In this document: one piece after another, positions 7,982 through 16,700 of the stretch
Position numbering within the stretch: the stretch's first letter is position 1
Layout: every line of letters starts with the position of its first letter
Source of the DNA: an uncultured Lachnospiraceae bacterium
GTDB lineage: Bacteria > Bacillota > Clostridia > Lachnospirales > Lachnospiraceae
Assembly: GCA_910578115.1 (NCBI GenBank)
Contig: CAJTPO010000041.1
Span: 1-41,296 of the forward strand
Reading direction: 5' to 3'
DNA: 41,296 nt
The notes under the pieces: model-generated
Database searches by the model: none
The model's input: only the letters and a program-made list of their open reading frames with translations
Told to the model about the DNA's origin: nothing
Translations under genes and position numbers: made by a program

Positions 7982-8605
7982 CTAAATTTTCAGCCGGTAA
8001 ATCCCTTTCCCGATCTTCTCTATCACCTGTCGATCTGACAGCGATCTTAACAGCCTCTGCAGCTGCCGCCTGCTGCAATGCAGATGGGTCGCGGCATGTT
8101 CCACACCGTGCATCTGCCCGCCCGGACATTCCTGCCGCAGATAATGGAGCAACTTCTCTTCCAATGTGGAATATTCCGCGTCCTGTCGGGAGACCAGGGC
8201 CAGTTTATGGGATACGGAGCGGAGCAGATAACGCAGGAATGTGTTATCGTTCCATAACGCGGCTCTACAGCCATACAACGGCAGCTCTATGCAGTGTACT
8301 TTCCGCACGGCTTCCACAAGAAACGGAAGATTCCCCTCCCCACAGAATTCCATGTCACCCAGCACCGTAAAACCGTCCAGATAGCAGAGCGGATACCGGT
8401 TTCCGTCACTGCGGACCGCGTAGATCTGAACCTCGCCTGCAACAACAAACTGCAGGCAGCTGCCGGAATCCCGGATATTATTTAAGATCTCTCCCCTGTC
8501 GTACTCACACAGGCGAAAAGGAAGCTGCTTCGTTTCAAAAAGATTCTCGATCTGATTCTTTGTCATATAGTCATTGAGCATCTCTGTGTCAGCGATCTCT
8601 TTCAT
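7982..8605 (-). CDS. Crp/Fnr family transcriptional regulator
   Basis: A 207-residue regulator with a cyclic-nucleotide-binding-type beta-roll (about 25-125: LCEYDRGEILNNI, LQFVVAGEVQIY, YLDGFTVLGDMEFCGE), a dimer helix, and a C-terminal winged helix (about 150-207, HCSRRQLQRLLRSLSDRQVI). No cysteine cluster for an Fnr iron-sulfur site is seen. The start at 8605 has a GGGGGA 8 nt upstream; a longer form reaching 8728 would run through the operator and is unlikely. It is divergent from the MATE gene, with a CRP-like palindrome between them, so it probably controls that transporter. The effector is unknown. Confidence 0.85.
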   Translation of the reverse strand: MKEIADTEMLNDYMTKNQIENLFETKQLPFRLCEYDRGEILNNIRDSGSCLQFVVAGEVQIYAVRSDGNRYPLCYLDGFTVLGDMEFCGEGNLPFLVEAVRKVHCIELPLYGCRAALWNDNTFLRYLLRSVSHKLALVSRQDAEYSTLEEKLLHYLRQECPGGQMHGVEHAATHLHCSRRQLQRLLRSLSDRQVIEKIGKGIYRLKI

Positions 8606-8697
8606 GGACCCATCCCCCTGCCTTTCCGCGTAACTCTCAAATATTCCAAACCACACACCCACAATATCTGTAAAATATTTCCGATATTTTTGTTTAT

Positions 8698-8713
8698 TGT
8701 GCCATATGTCACA
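8698..8713. promoter_or_regulatory. CRP-like operator between regulator and MATE gene
   Basis: TGTGCCATATGTCACA matches the CRP consensus TGTGA-N6-TCACA in 9 of 10 positions and is nearly a perfect palindrome. It lies in the divergent spacer next to a Crp/Fnr-family gene. Its centre (8705.5) is about 41.5 bp upstream of the start point predicted from the -10 box at 8735-8740, the classical class II activation position. Confidence 0.65.
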
Positions 8714-8734
8714 ACAAAACACAAGCAATGCCGT

Positions 8735-8740
8735 TAAAAT
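8735..8740 (+). promoter_or_regulatory. Probable -10 box of the MATE gene promoter
   Basis: TAAAAT, five of six matches to the sigma-70/sigma-A -10 consensus, 22 bp after the CRP-like site. No good -35 box is at the right distance, as is usual for promoters activated by a class II regulator. The predicted transcript has a leader of about 74 nt before the MATE start. Confidence 0.45.
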
Positions 8741-8820
8741 AGAAAACGGTACGTGGCAGGGCAGCCGAAAGCCGAGCTGTTACACCGATACAATTTTATG
8801 AAAAAGGAGACCCACATTCC

Positions 8821-10134
8821 ATGGCAAACGAACTCTTTGAAAAAGTCCCCGTACACAAAGCATACTTCAAACTGGCGCTGCCGGTAGTGTTCAGCATGGT
8901 CATTTCCCTTGTCTACAATATGGTGGACACCTGGTTCATCGCCAGAACGGGGAACACCGACCTGATCGCCGGCGTATCTCTCGGAGCGCCGGTCTTTACG
9001 CTGATGATCGCCCTGGGTGATATCTTCGGGCTGGGCGGCAGCTCGGTCATCTCCAGACTGTTTGGACGGAAACAGGATGAGGACGGGAAACGGCTCAGCA
9101 TATTCTGTTTTTATGCGGCGTTTGCGTGCGGTATCGTTATCGCGGCATTGATGCTTTTATTCCGGCATCCTGTTCTTCACCTGCTGGGAGCGGACCAGAA
9201 TACGTATGCCTATGTTTCTCAATATTATACCTTTATCGTGTTGGGTGCCCCTTTTATCATCCTGTCCTTTACGCCCTCCAACCTGCTGCGGACGGAAGGC
9301 TTCGCCACCGCCTCCATGACGGGAACCATACTGGGCTCCATCATCAATATTATACTGGACCCGATCTTCATATCGGTGCTCGGTCTGGGAGCGGCAGGCG
9401 CTGCAATCGCCACGGTGCTTGGAAATATCTGTGCCGATCTTTTCTTTGTCTGGTTCCTTATGACGAAGAGCCGGAAGCTGTCCATCAATCCGGCCGGCTT
9501 TCATATCTCCGGCGCGGAGATTGGCCAGATCCTGGCTATCGGCTTTCCGGCCTCGATCACCAATTTCATGCAGAGTCTTGGCATCGCCCTGACCAACCGC
9601 TTCCTGCTTCCCTACGGAAATGAGCGGGTGGCAGCTATGGGTATCGTGATGAAGGTCAATATGATCGCCGTCCTGATCCTGGTCGGCTTTGCTTTCGGCG
9701 GACAGCCGCTGATCGGTTATAACTACGGTGCAGGAAACCGCAAACGTCTGAAGGAGATTTTGTCGTTTGCCTACCGCTTCGAGTGCGGCGGGGCCCTGTT
9801 GCTGGCCCTTGTCCTTTCTTTTGCCGCCAGACCCATGATCGAACTTTTTATGAAAGATCCCGTCATCGTTGACGCCGGCATCCCCATGCTGCGCATGCAG
9901 CTGGCCGGTATGCCGTTTGTAGCCGTAGTCCTCATTACCACCTGCGTTTTTCAGTCGGCCGGAAAAGCATGGAACGCCTTCCTTCTGTCCGTCAGCCGGC
10001 AGGGTGTTCTTTTTGCCGTCGCGCTTTTTCTCGCCTCCAGCCTTGCAGGTTACTACGGTGTATTGGCGGCACAGGCGGTCTCGGATCTGCTCACGGCGCT
10101 GCTGGCGGTCTGGCTTTTTATGAAAAAAGAATAG
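8821..10134 (+). CDS. MATE family efflux transporter
   Basis: A 437-residue protein with about twelve hydrophobic helices in two homologous halves, the layout of MATE multidrug/cation antiporters. Family features include the N-terminal FKLALPVVFSMVISLVYNMVDTWFIA and GLGGSSVISRLFGRKQDE, and in the second half MGIVMKVNMIAVLILVGFAFGGQPLIGYNYGAGN. AAGGAGA lies about 10 nt before the start. It is the probable target of the divergent Crp/Fnr regulator. The next gene (flavodoxin) follows after 87 bp without a visible terminator, so it may be co-transcribed. The substrate cannot be deduced. Confidence 0.92.
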   Translation: MANELFEKVPVHKAYFKLALPVVFSMVISLVYNMVDTWFIARTGNTDLIAGVSLGAPVFTLMIALGDIFGLGGSSVISRLFGRKQDEDGKRLSIFCFYAAFACGIVIAALMLLFRHPVLHLLGADQNTYAYVSQYYTFIVLGAPFIILSFTPSNLLRTEGFATASMTGTILGSIINIILDPIFISVLGLGAAGAAIATVLGNICADLFFVWFLMTKSRKLSINPAGFHISGAEIGQILAIGFPASITNFMQSLGIALTNRFLLPYGNERVAAMGIVMKVNMIAVLILVGFAFGGQPLIGYNYGAGNRKRLKEILSFAYRFECGGALLLALVLSFAARPMIELFMKDPVIVDAGIPMLRMQLAGMPFVAVVLITTCVFQSAGKAWNAFLLSVSRQGVLFAVALFLASSLAGYYGVLAAQAVSDLLTALLAVWLFMKKE

Positions 10135-10221
10135 AATCGCTCTGTATTATGTGTTAATCTGAAAGAAAAGATAAATGTTTCCATCCGTACACATGATAAC
10201 TACACAACGAGGAGGAATACC

Positions 10222-10839
10222 ATGAAAGTTTTAATGATCAACGGAAGTCCCCGTGTTAACGGCAACACTTCCATTGCCCTGAAAGAAATGGAACAGATTT
10301 TCGTACAAAACGGCATCGAATCGGAAATCGTACAGATCGGCAACAAGGATATCCGCGGCTGTATCGCCTGCGGCTCCTGCGCGGAGAGAGGCCGCTGCGT
10401 CTTTGACGACGAAGTGAACCGGCTCGCACCCAAATTCGAGGCAGCCGACGGCCTGGTAATCGCCAGCCCGGTCTACTATGCATCCGCCAACGCTACCCTG
10501 ATCGCCTGTCTGGACCGTCTCTTCTACAGCACCGCTTTCGACAAGACGATGAAAGTCGGCGCAAGTGTGGCAGTAGCAAGGCGCGGCGGCTGTTCCGCCA
10601 CCTTCGACGAGTTGAACAAATACTTCACCATCACCGGTATGCCGGTGGCTTCCAGCCAGTACTGGAACAGCGTACACGGACGGGGCGCCGGTGAGGCAAT
10701 GCAGGATGACGAAGGGCTGCAGACAATGCGGGTGCTGGCAAGAAATATGACCTTCCTGATGAAAAGCATCGCGCTTGGGAAGGAACAGTTCGGACTGCCG
10801 GAAACAGAAAAGCGCGTTTATACCCACTACATACGATAA
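10222..10839 (+). CDS. Flavodoxin-fold NAD(P)H-dependent reductase, iron-sulfur flavoprotein type
   Basis: A 205-residue flavodoxin_2/FMN-reductase-fold protein. The FMN phosphate loop is INGSPRVNGNTS (residues 6-17), and SPVYYASANATL is the second flavin loop. Cysteines 47, 50, 53 and 59 form C-x2-C-x2-C-x5-C, the compact motif of iron-sulfur flavoproteins, so a [4Fe-4S] cluster next to FMN is plausible. GAGGAGG precedes the start. A strong terminator follows. It probably reduces quinones, nitro compounds or a redox partner; its position after MATE suggests a shared stress or detoxification role, which is inference. Confidence 0.85.
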   Translation: MKVLMINGSPRVNGNTSIALKEMEQIFVQNGIESEIVQIGNKDIRGCIACGSCAERGRCVFDDEVNRLAPKFEAADGLVIASPVYYASANATLIACLDRLFYSTAFDKTMKVGASVAVARRGGCSATFDELNKYFTITGMPVASSQYWNSVHGRGAGEAMQDDEGLQTMRVLARNMTFLMKSIALGKEQFGLPETEKRVYTHYIR

Positions 10840-10846
10840 CACAGAC

Positions 10847-10897
10847 AATCAGGGCGTTCTTCAATGTTGCTTAGGAGACGCCCTGATTTATTTTTTA
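10847..10897 (+). terminator. Terminator of the MATE/flavodoxin unit
   Basis: AATCAGGGCGT pairs with ACGCCCTGATT, followed by TATTTTTTAA. It lies 8 nt after the flavodoxin stop codon. On the minus strand no U run follows, so it is probably one-sided. Confidence 0.85.
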
Positions 10898-10917
10898 ATT
10901 TGAGAGAAAATCCCGGA

Positions 10918-11640
10918 TTAATGTGTCAACCCCATAACGTCCTCCACCGGCAGCGCCAGCACTACCCCGTGCGCCTCCGTTCCGAGGCCGCATACGGAAG
11001 CGATCGCCGTCATGACCTCCGTCTTGCGCTCCTTTGGCACCACGATCATGACGAAGTCCTGCTCTTCCTGTACCTTAATGCCGAAATGCCTGCTGACACT
11101 TTTGGAATTGCGCCGACGTCCTTTCATCACCGTACCGCCCTTTGCTCCCGCATTACGGGCGGCATCCACCACGTCATCGCTGTAACCGCCGTCTACCGAA
11201 ACCCAGATCACCGTATATTCCGTCTTCTCGCCCATCTGCTCTTCCTCTCCCTTCGGCATTTCCTTCTTCGCCGCCTCTATCTCCGTCCACGCCCGCTCCT
11301 CTTCATCCAGAACCTGCAAAATATGGTTCTGCAGGGCATTCAGCGGAATCGTGATCGCGATGCCGCCGCCTTTATGACGGAAATGAAGCTGCTTATACAA
11401 CATCTCAAATACGGTCTTCACCTGGCTTTTGGGCAGTACCGCACCCGAAAGAAGCCTGGTAGTCCCCCGCATTCCGAAAATATCCATCATCTCCGAGGGT
11501 GCCGTTCCTTTTCCCCTGAACTGAAAACAGACCGGCACATTCATGGAATCAAAAAGTTCCTCCAGTTTCCGCTGATCCTCTTCCTTCGTGATCGTAAGGA
11601 GCAGTCTCGGAACAACCTGTGGCTTTATATTATCTGTCAT
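10918..11640 (-). CDS. Tandem P-II-like signalling protein
   Basis: A 240-residue protein that appears to hold two P-II/ferredoxin-like domains: residues about 8-100 (VVPRLLLTITKEEDQRKLEELF ... GGGIAITIPL) and about 140-235 (YTVIWVSVDGGYSDDVVDAARNAGAKGGTVMKGRR ... DFVMIVVPKERKTEVMTAIASVCG). The second has the P-II-like ARNAGAKGGTV segment. The domains are joined by a charged linker rich in Glu and Lys. It follows the DUF1538 gene by 111 bp on the same strand, and this pairing recurs in Clostridia. It probably regulates the DUF1538 transporter as P-II proteins regulate AmtB; this is inference. No uridylylation-site Tyr can be assigned with confidence. Confidence 0.75.
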   Translation of the reverse strand: MTDNIKPQVVPRLLLTITKEEDQRKLEELFDSMNVPVCFQFRGKGTAPSEMMDIFGMRGTTRLLSGAVLPKSQVKTVFEMLYKQLHFRHKGGGIAITIPLNALQNHILQVLDEEERAWTEIEAAKKEMPKGEEEQMGEKTEYTVIWVSVDGGYSDDVVDAARNAGAKGGTVMKGRRRNSKSVSRHFGIKVQEEQDFVMIVVPKERKTEVMTAIASVCGLGTEAHGVVLALPVEDVMGLTH

Positions 11641-11751
11641 GTTACTATCCGTGCCTCCTCTTCATGATACCAGTCTCCGCTCATCTGCATCGTAGATGCT
11701 CTGGCAAGTCTTTTTACAGCTAACGACATTAAAAATTTCGTTTACTATATG

Positions 11752-13254
11752 TTATTCAAGATCCACAATAAGATCCTCGATCGCCTGAATCGGCTGCTTC
11801 ACTACCTTAGCCTTACGGGCCGATACGACTCCCATACACTGGATCGCGATCAGTGGAGCCAGCGCCACCAGCGCCACGATACCGAAGGCATCCGCCACCA
11901 CATTACCACCCACGGCCGTACAGGCTCCCATGGCCAGCGGCAGCAGGAATGTGGAAGTCATGGGACCACTGGCAACGCCGCCGGAATCGAAGGCGATACC
12001 GACGAAAACAGGCGGTACCAGTCTGCTTAAAATAAAGGCCAGCGTATAACCGGGAATGATGATCCAGTAGATACTGACTCCCGTCAATACGCGCACCATG
12101 GAGAGCGCCACCGCACAGGCCACGCCTGCCGAGAGCGCGGCGTTCATCATCTTAAAAGATACGTTACCGCCCGTGATCTCCTCTACCTGCTCATTCAAAA
12201 CCTGCACCGCAGGCTCGGCCTTGACAATATAGTAACCGATGATGATTCCCACCGGAATCAGCGCCCACTTATAACTGCTGTCCGCAATACCGCTGCCCAA
12301 CAGGCTTCCCACGGGAGCAAACCCCACATTCACCCCGGTCAGGAAAAGAATCAGTCCCAGCACCGTGTAAATAAACCCGACCGCCATTCTCTGTACCTGA
12401 CGCTTGCGGTAGATCTTTCCCCGCAGCTGAAACAGCAGGAACACACCGATCACCGGCAGAATACTGCTCAGCACTTCCCGCACATAATCCGGGATCTCCG
12501 CTGCAAATTCCCGCACCACGTCCTGGGTGGTCACCAGCACCGGTATCTCCACCGCCGTGTAGATCGCCTCTGTTGGATGGTAGAAAATACCCAAAAGCAG
12601 CACCATCAGAATCGGTCCCACACTGCACAGCGCGATCAGACCGAAACTGTCATTGCTTCCTTCTTTATCACTCCGCGCCGCGGAAAGGCCCACGCCCAGC
12701 GACATGATGAAAGGCACCGTCATCGGGCCTGTGGTTACACCGCCCGCATCGAAAGCTACCGCGATAAAATCCGACGGTGTCAGGAATGACAACACAAACA
12801 CCAATATGTACAAAATCGCCAGCAGCATGGATAATCTTACCTTAAACACAATACGCAGCAGCGCGATCACCATAAAGATTCCCACGCCCACCGCCACGGT
12901 CAGGATCAGCACCATATTCGGAATCGCCGACACCTGATTCGCCAACACCTGCAGATCCGGCTCCGAGATCGTGATGATGGCTCCCATGATAAAGCAGACC
13001 ACCGCCATCAGTACGATGCTGTTGCTCTTGACCAGCCTGCCGCCGACACCCTGTCCAAGCGGCGTCATCGCCATCTCTGCTCCCAGCTGGAAAAGCCCCA
13101 TGCCCATGATCAGAAGAAACGCCCCCGTCAGGAACAGCACCAGCGTACTGATCTCCAACGGTACCAGTGTAATGCTGAGAACCAGCACAATCATCGTGAT
13201 CGGCAGCACACTCGAAAGGGATTCCTTCGTCTTTTCTTTCAGTTTCTCATTCAT
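11752..13254 (-). CDS. DUF1538 family membrane transporter, two DUF1538 repeats
   Basis: A 500-residue membrane protein with an internal duplication. Both halves contain the sequence pattern AFDAGGVTTGPMTVPFIMSLG (first half) or AFDSGGVASGPMTSTFLLPLA (second half), which are re-entrant or core-helix signatures of DUF1538. Many hydrophobic helices are evident in each half. The N-terminus MNEKLKEKTKES is cytoplasmic in style. GGGAGG lies about 13 nt before the start. It is the first gene of a two-gene operon with the tandem P-II protein. Substrate unknown; co-occurrence with a P-II-type protein suggests regulation by nitrogen or energy state. Confidence 0.85.
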   Translation of the reverse strand: MNEKLKEKTKESLSSVLPITMIVLVLSITLVPLEISTLVLFLTGAFLLIMGMGLFQLGAEMAMTPLGQGVGGRLVKSNSIVLMAVVCFIMGAIITISEPDLQVLANQVSAIPNMVLILTVAVGVGIFMVIALLRIVFKVRLSMLLAILYILVFVLSFLTPSDFIAVAFDAGGVTTGPMTVPFIMSLGVGLSAARSDKEGSNDSFGLIALCSVGPILMVLLLGIFYHPTEAIYTAVEIPVLVTTQDVVREFAAEIPDYVREVLSSILPVIGVFLLFQLRGKIYRKRQVQRMAVGFIYTVLGLILFLTGVNVGFAPVGSLLGSGIADSSYKWALIPVGIIIGYYIVKAEPAVQVLNEQVEEITGGNVSFKMMNAALSAGVACAVALSMVRVLTGVSIYWIIIPGYTLAFILSRLVPPVFVGIAFDSGGVASGPMTSTFLLPLAMGACTAVGGNVVADAFGIVALVALAPLIAIQCMGVVSARKAKVVKQPIQAIEDLIVDLE

Positions 13255-13381
13255 CTGTTATCAATATCCTCCCTTCCTGCTCAGATTGCTGATATCTTCC
13301 TTGTCACCTTAAATAATCTCTATTCATTATCCTACAGAAAAATCAATGAAAAAGAAATAAAAACCGGTGTTAAGAAGTTGT

Positions 13382-13427
13382 TAAAAAATAAGGACAGTGA
13401 AAAGTCTCCTTTTCCCTGCCCTGTCCT
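13382..13427 (-). terminator. Terminator after the 39-aa membrane peptide gene
   Basis: On the minus strand AGGACAG pairs with CTGTCCT and, inside, GAAAAG pairs with CTTTTC around a GAGA tetraloop, with a short internal bulge. TATTTTTTAA follows. It lies about 40 nt after the stop codon of the small gene. Confidence 0.8.
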
Positions 13428-13465
13428 CCGGCATATCTTATCCGTTGTCCCGCACGCTGCAATGT

Positions 13466-13585
13466 CTATTCGTCCTCCCCGATATCCTGCGACGCCGCCA
13501 CTGCCGATACGACAGACGACACCACTGCGATTATAACGGGTATCAGAACAACTACAAATCCTCCTGCCAATAACATAAATCCCAT
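13466..13585 (-). CDS. Small membrane peptide, 39 aa
   Basis: A 40-codon ORF: MGFMLLAGGFVVVLIPVI begins a single hydrophobic helix that continues through an Ala/Val/Ser-rich stretch and ends in the acidic tail DIGEDE. It is too short for most gene finders. An ideal AGGAGG lies 7 nt before the ATG, and a strong intrinsic terminator follows, so it looks like a real monocistronic gene. I do not recognise a family. A role as a regulatory single-pass peptide or a toxin-like peptide is possible but unsupported. Confidence 0.6.
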   Translation of the reverse strand: MGFMLLAGGFVVVLIPVIIAVVSSVVSAVAASQDIGEDE

Positions 13586-13751
13586 AACAAAGCCTCCTGT
13601 TAATATCCGTAAGGTTAACACCCACAATAGAATAATCATACCAGATTCCGGAAAAAGTGTAAAGGCTTTGCATTAAATTCAGCAGCTCCGAATGCTTCTA
13701 CGGCCTAAGACTTTCTCCAAGATGACCCGAAAGAACTTCATAATTCAAGTC

Positions 13752-13786
13752 ACAGAGCGGCGGAAAAATATCTTCCGCCGCTCTGT
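13752..13786 (-). repeat. Conserved 3' hairpin after the 2816-aa gene
   Basis: ACAGAGCGGCGGAA pairs perfectly with TTCCGCCGCTCTGT (14 bp, 7-nt loop), 9 nt after the stop codon. No U run follows, so it is not a standard terminator. Nearly the same hairpin lies after the paralogous 3674-aa gene (22902-22939), with G-U substitutions that keep pairing. Confidence 0.75.
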
Positions 13787-13795
13787 CTGTTCCTG

Positions 13796-16700
13796 TTAAA
13801 TCGTATCTTCTGTGATCTCTACCTGCAAAGATGTTGCCTCGGAACCCGTCACAACCTTTAAATAAGCTGTCTGGCCTGCTGTCAATTCTACAGCTGCCGA
13901 ATATTTCCCCGTACTGCTATTCTTTGTAAGCGGCGTATATGTTCCATCCAGATACGGCTTATCAACATATACCCGTGCATAAGATACATTAACACCAGAA
14001 GTACCTTCGCTACATGCAAACGTATAGGAACCGTCCTCTTCCGCAACGAACTTTACAATTGCTGTATGCTCAGAACCAACCTTCGTTGTGCTTACCGTCG
14101 TCTGAGAGCCGGCACTCACTGCACTTACAGGCATACGCTTCTCGACTTTAATCTTCCTTGATTCCGGTAAATCTCCATAACCAAAAGAATATTGCACTTG
14201 TATAAGAATCGTTTCATTCTGATCCATAACTTTCGTCATACCGGATGACGGAGAAGAACCACTGGAAGCCCTTTTCAAATACGATGTCTGCATAATATCT
14301 TTATACTCGCTTAAATAGAAACCGCTTACTCCGGTCTCGCCGCTTTCTGATGGAGTATCATAGACATTAAAATTATACTGTCCGGCTTCCTCAGCGGTAA
14401 AGCTTACCCACTGCGATTTGCTGTTTATCGCCACACCCGCATCAACCGTCAGTTCCGCCGGCGCCACCTTCTCCGCTTTGATTGTAAATTCTACCGGATC
14501 CGAAAAATTTCCATATACGCCTATTCTCAAATAGAGCTTCTCATCAGCAGAAATTATTCTTTCCAATGTAGACACTGCATTTGCATTTACATCCCCCATT
14601 CGAGATCCACTTGAATTTATATTATTGTTGCGGTAAAGAGTTACTTGTTGGCTGCTCTTATTCGTGACCGTGACAGCATATCTGGCCTCCTCCTCCGCAG
14701 TAATAATATACCATTGAGAATAATGATCCCCATAGTTTGTACCTGGCTCCACCGAACCGCTCACTTCACTTCCGTCAGCGAGTTCTGTGATGGTTTCTTT
14801 CTGTGCCCTGATGATAATACCCTGCCATTCATAAGCATACCTATCACATGGCCTTACCTTCAGGTACACAGTCTGTCCTGCTTCCAGTTCAATCGCCTTG
14901 CTGACTCCATCACCGGAATACTCATTAAGGATTTGATCACCAACAGGATCTGTCATACTCTCCAGGACATATGCTCGTATACCGCCACCAATATCCGCAA
15001 TACCGCTTGAAGCAAATTTATAATATCCTGCCTCCTTTGCAGTAAAAGTAAGATAGACATAATCATTCGAACCATTGAATGCGTGATCAATGCTTACTTC
15101 ATTATTCTCTGAAAAGGTGAAATATGAATTCCTGGCTGTAGCTTTTAAGATAAGATCATAATTCCATGTATATGCCCGGATCCATACCGTCTCCCCCGCA
15201 TTCAGCGCTACCTGTCTTAAATAGGAAGAAGAGGACGTGGATAATTGCCTGCCTGTCTGATCATAAACATATATACTACTCGACACATTATTTCCCGAGT
15301 TATTAAATGCACCGATCTCATATGCATCTGTCTTTGGCGCTGTAAACTGGAACCAGCTCTTCTGCCATCCTTCCAGTGGCTGCCCTGCATCCGTAAGCGA
15401 TATAAATTCTACCTTCTCGGCTGCTATGGAAGACTCAGACCGTGCTTCCAGATAAATCACTTCATCCTTCTGCAGCTGGTATAAGCCATAGTCGGCACTT
15501 TCTTTCAACGTCTCTCCACCCTGCTCATATACGTCAAAAACAGAAGTCGGAGTGGAAGAATTTCTACTAAAATCATAATATCCATTCTCGGGAGCCGTGA
15601 AAACATACCAGTGTCCGGGCTGAACGGAAATCTGCCGATTCAATTCCAGTACCGTTCGATTTGCAATACCGCCCTGCAGACTTCCGATGCGTTCAACACA
15701 GATTGTCATACTCTCGGAACCTTGATAAGAAAATTCCCAAACATCACCTGCTTCAGAAGCCGTCCACCTTTCTCCAATGGTCTTTACACCATTCCTGATT
15801 TTATAGCATACATACTGTCCTTCCTCAGGCGCTGTAAATCGGAATGTCTGTGTCTGTCCGCTTCCAAGTTCCACCGCAACAGGTACACCTAATGTAATCT
15901 CTTTTACTGTTTCCTTACGGTCATCGTCTTCGTCACGCAGGTCCTCATTCTGTCCGTAATATACCATAGAAGCGTACGCATCACCTACCGCATAGACTGT
16001 AATCTCATACCTTGCGATCACTTTTTTGGTTATGCCGGATTTCACTTCAATTCTGGCTTTTCCATTCTTTACCGCATTTAAATTTGCCGTAAAAGTACCT
16101 GCATTTGCCGTAACTTTTGCCACTTTAGTATCTGAGCTTGACCATGTAAGCTTATCTGTCATTGCCTGTGCTGCACCTGGATTAGCCGGCGTCGCTACCA
16201 GAGAATAACTATTGCCGGAAACAAAAGGATAGCTGGAAATGCCTCCTTTATCCCTTACGCGGATGGCAATACCTCCAATTTCATCTTTCTCCAGACCATC
16301 ATCCCTTGCCGGAAGTTTCGTTGTTCCGAACGCCTTGGATGCCGGTTTAGAAGAAATATCTTCAAACAACGCCGTTACCGTAACATTATATTTGGACTGC
16401 TGGGTCAATCCCGTAAGTTTGTAATTATAATATGCTTTATACTGCTTGCCGGATTTACCATTATCTTCCGCCCACCATCTTTCGGTTTTATCATTCCACA
16501 CTACGGCTGATGCCCTCAAATAAATACTCTGTATTTTCTGTCTTGCATCTGTAACATCAATCCGGTATGCGTCAGCATACTGATTTCTCTCAAACCTTAC
16601 TGTGCCCCGATTATCGATCACATCGGTCATGGTAAGGCCTTTGACAGGAGCCAGATCCGTAGATTTCACATTTACGGTAACTGTCTGTTCCAACACTGTG

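Noticed and set aside
7869..8129. N-terminal extension of the YitT protein
   Set aside because: The extension overlaps the regulator gene, has no family similarity, and the internal ATG at 7868 has a GGAGG ribosome site.
13332..13673. 113-codon minus-strand frame
   Set aside because: It overlaps the 39-aa gene, which has a much better ribosome site, and runs through its terminator.
13752..13786. Ordinary intrinsic terminator after giant gene A
   Set aside because: The stem is strong but no U run follows on either strand, so it is listed as a conserved hairpin.
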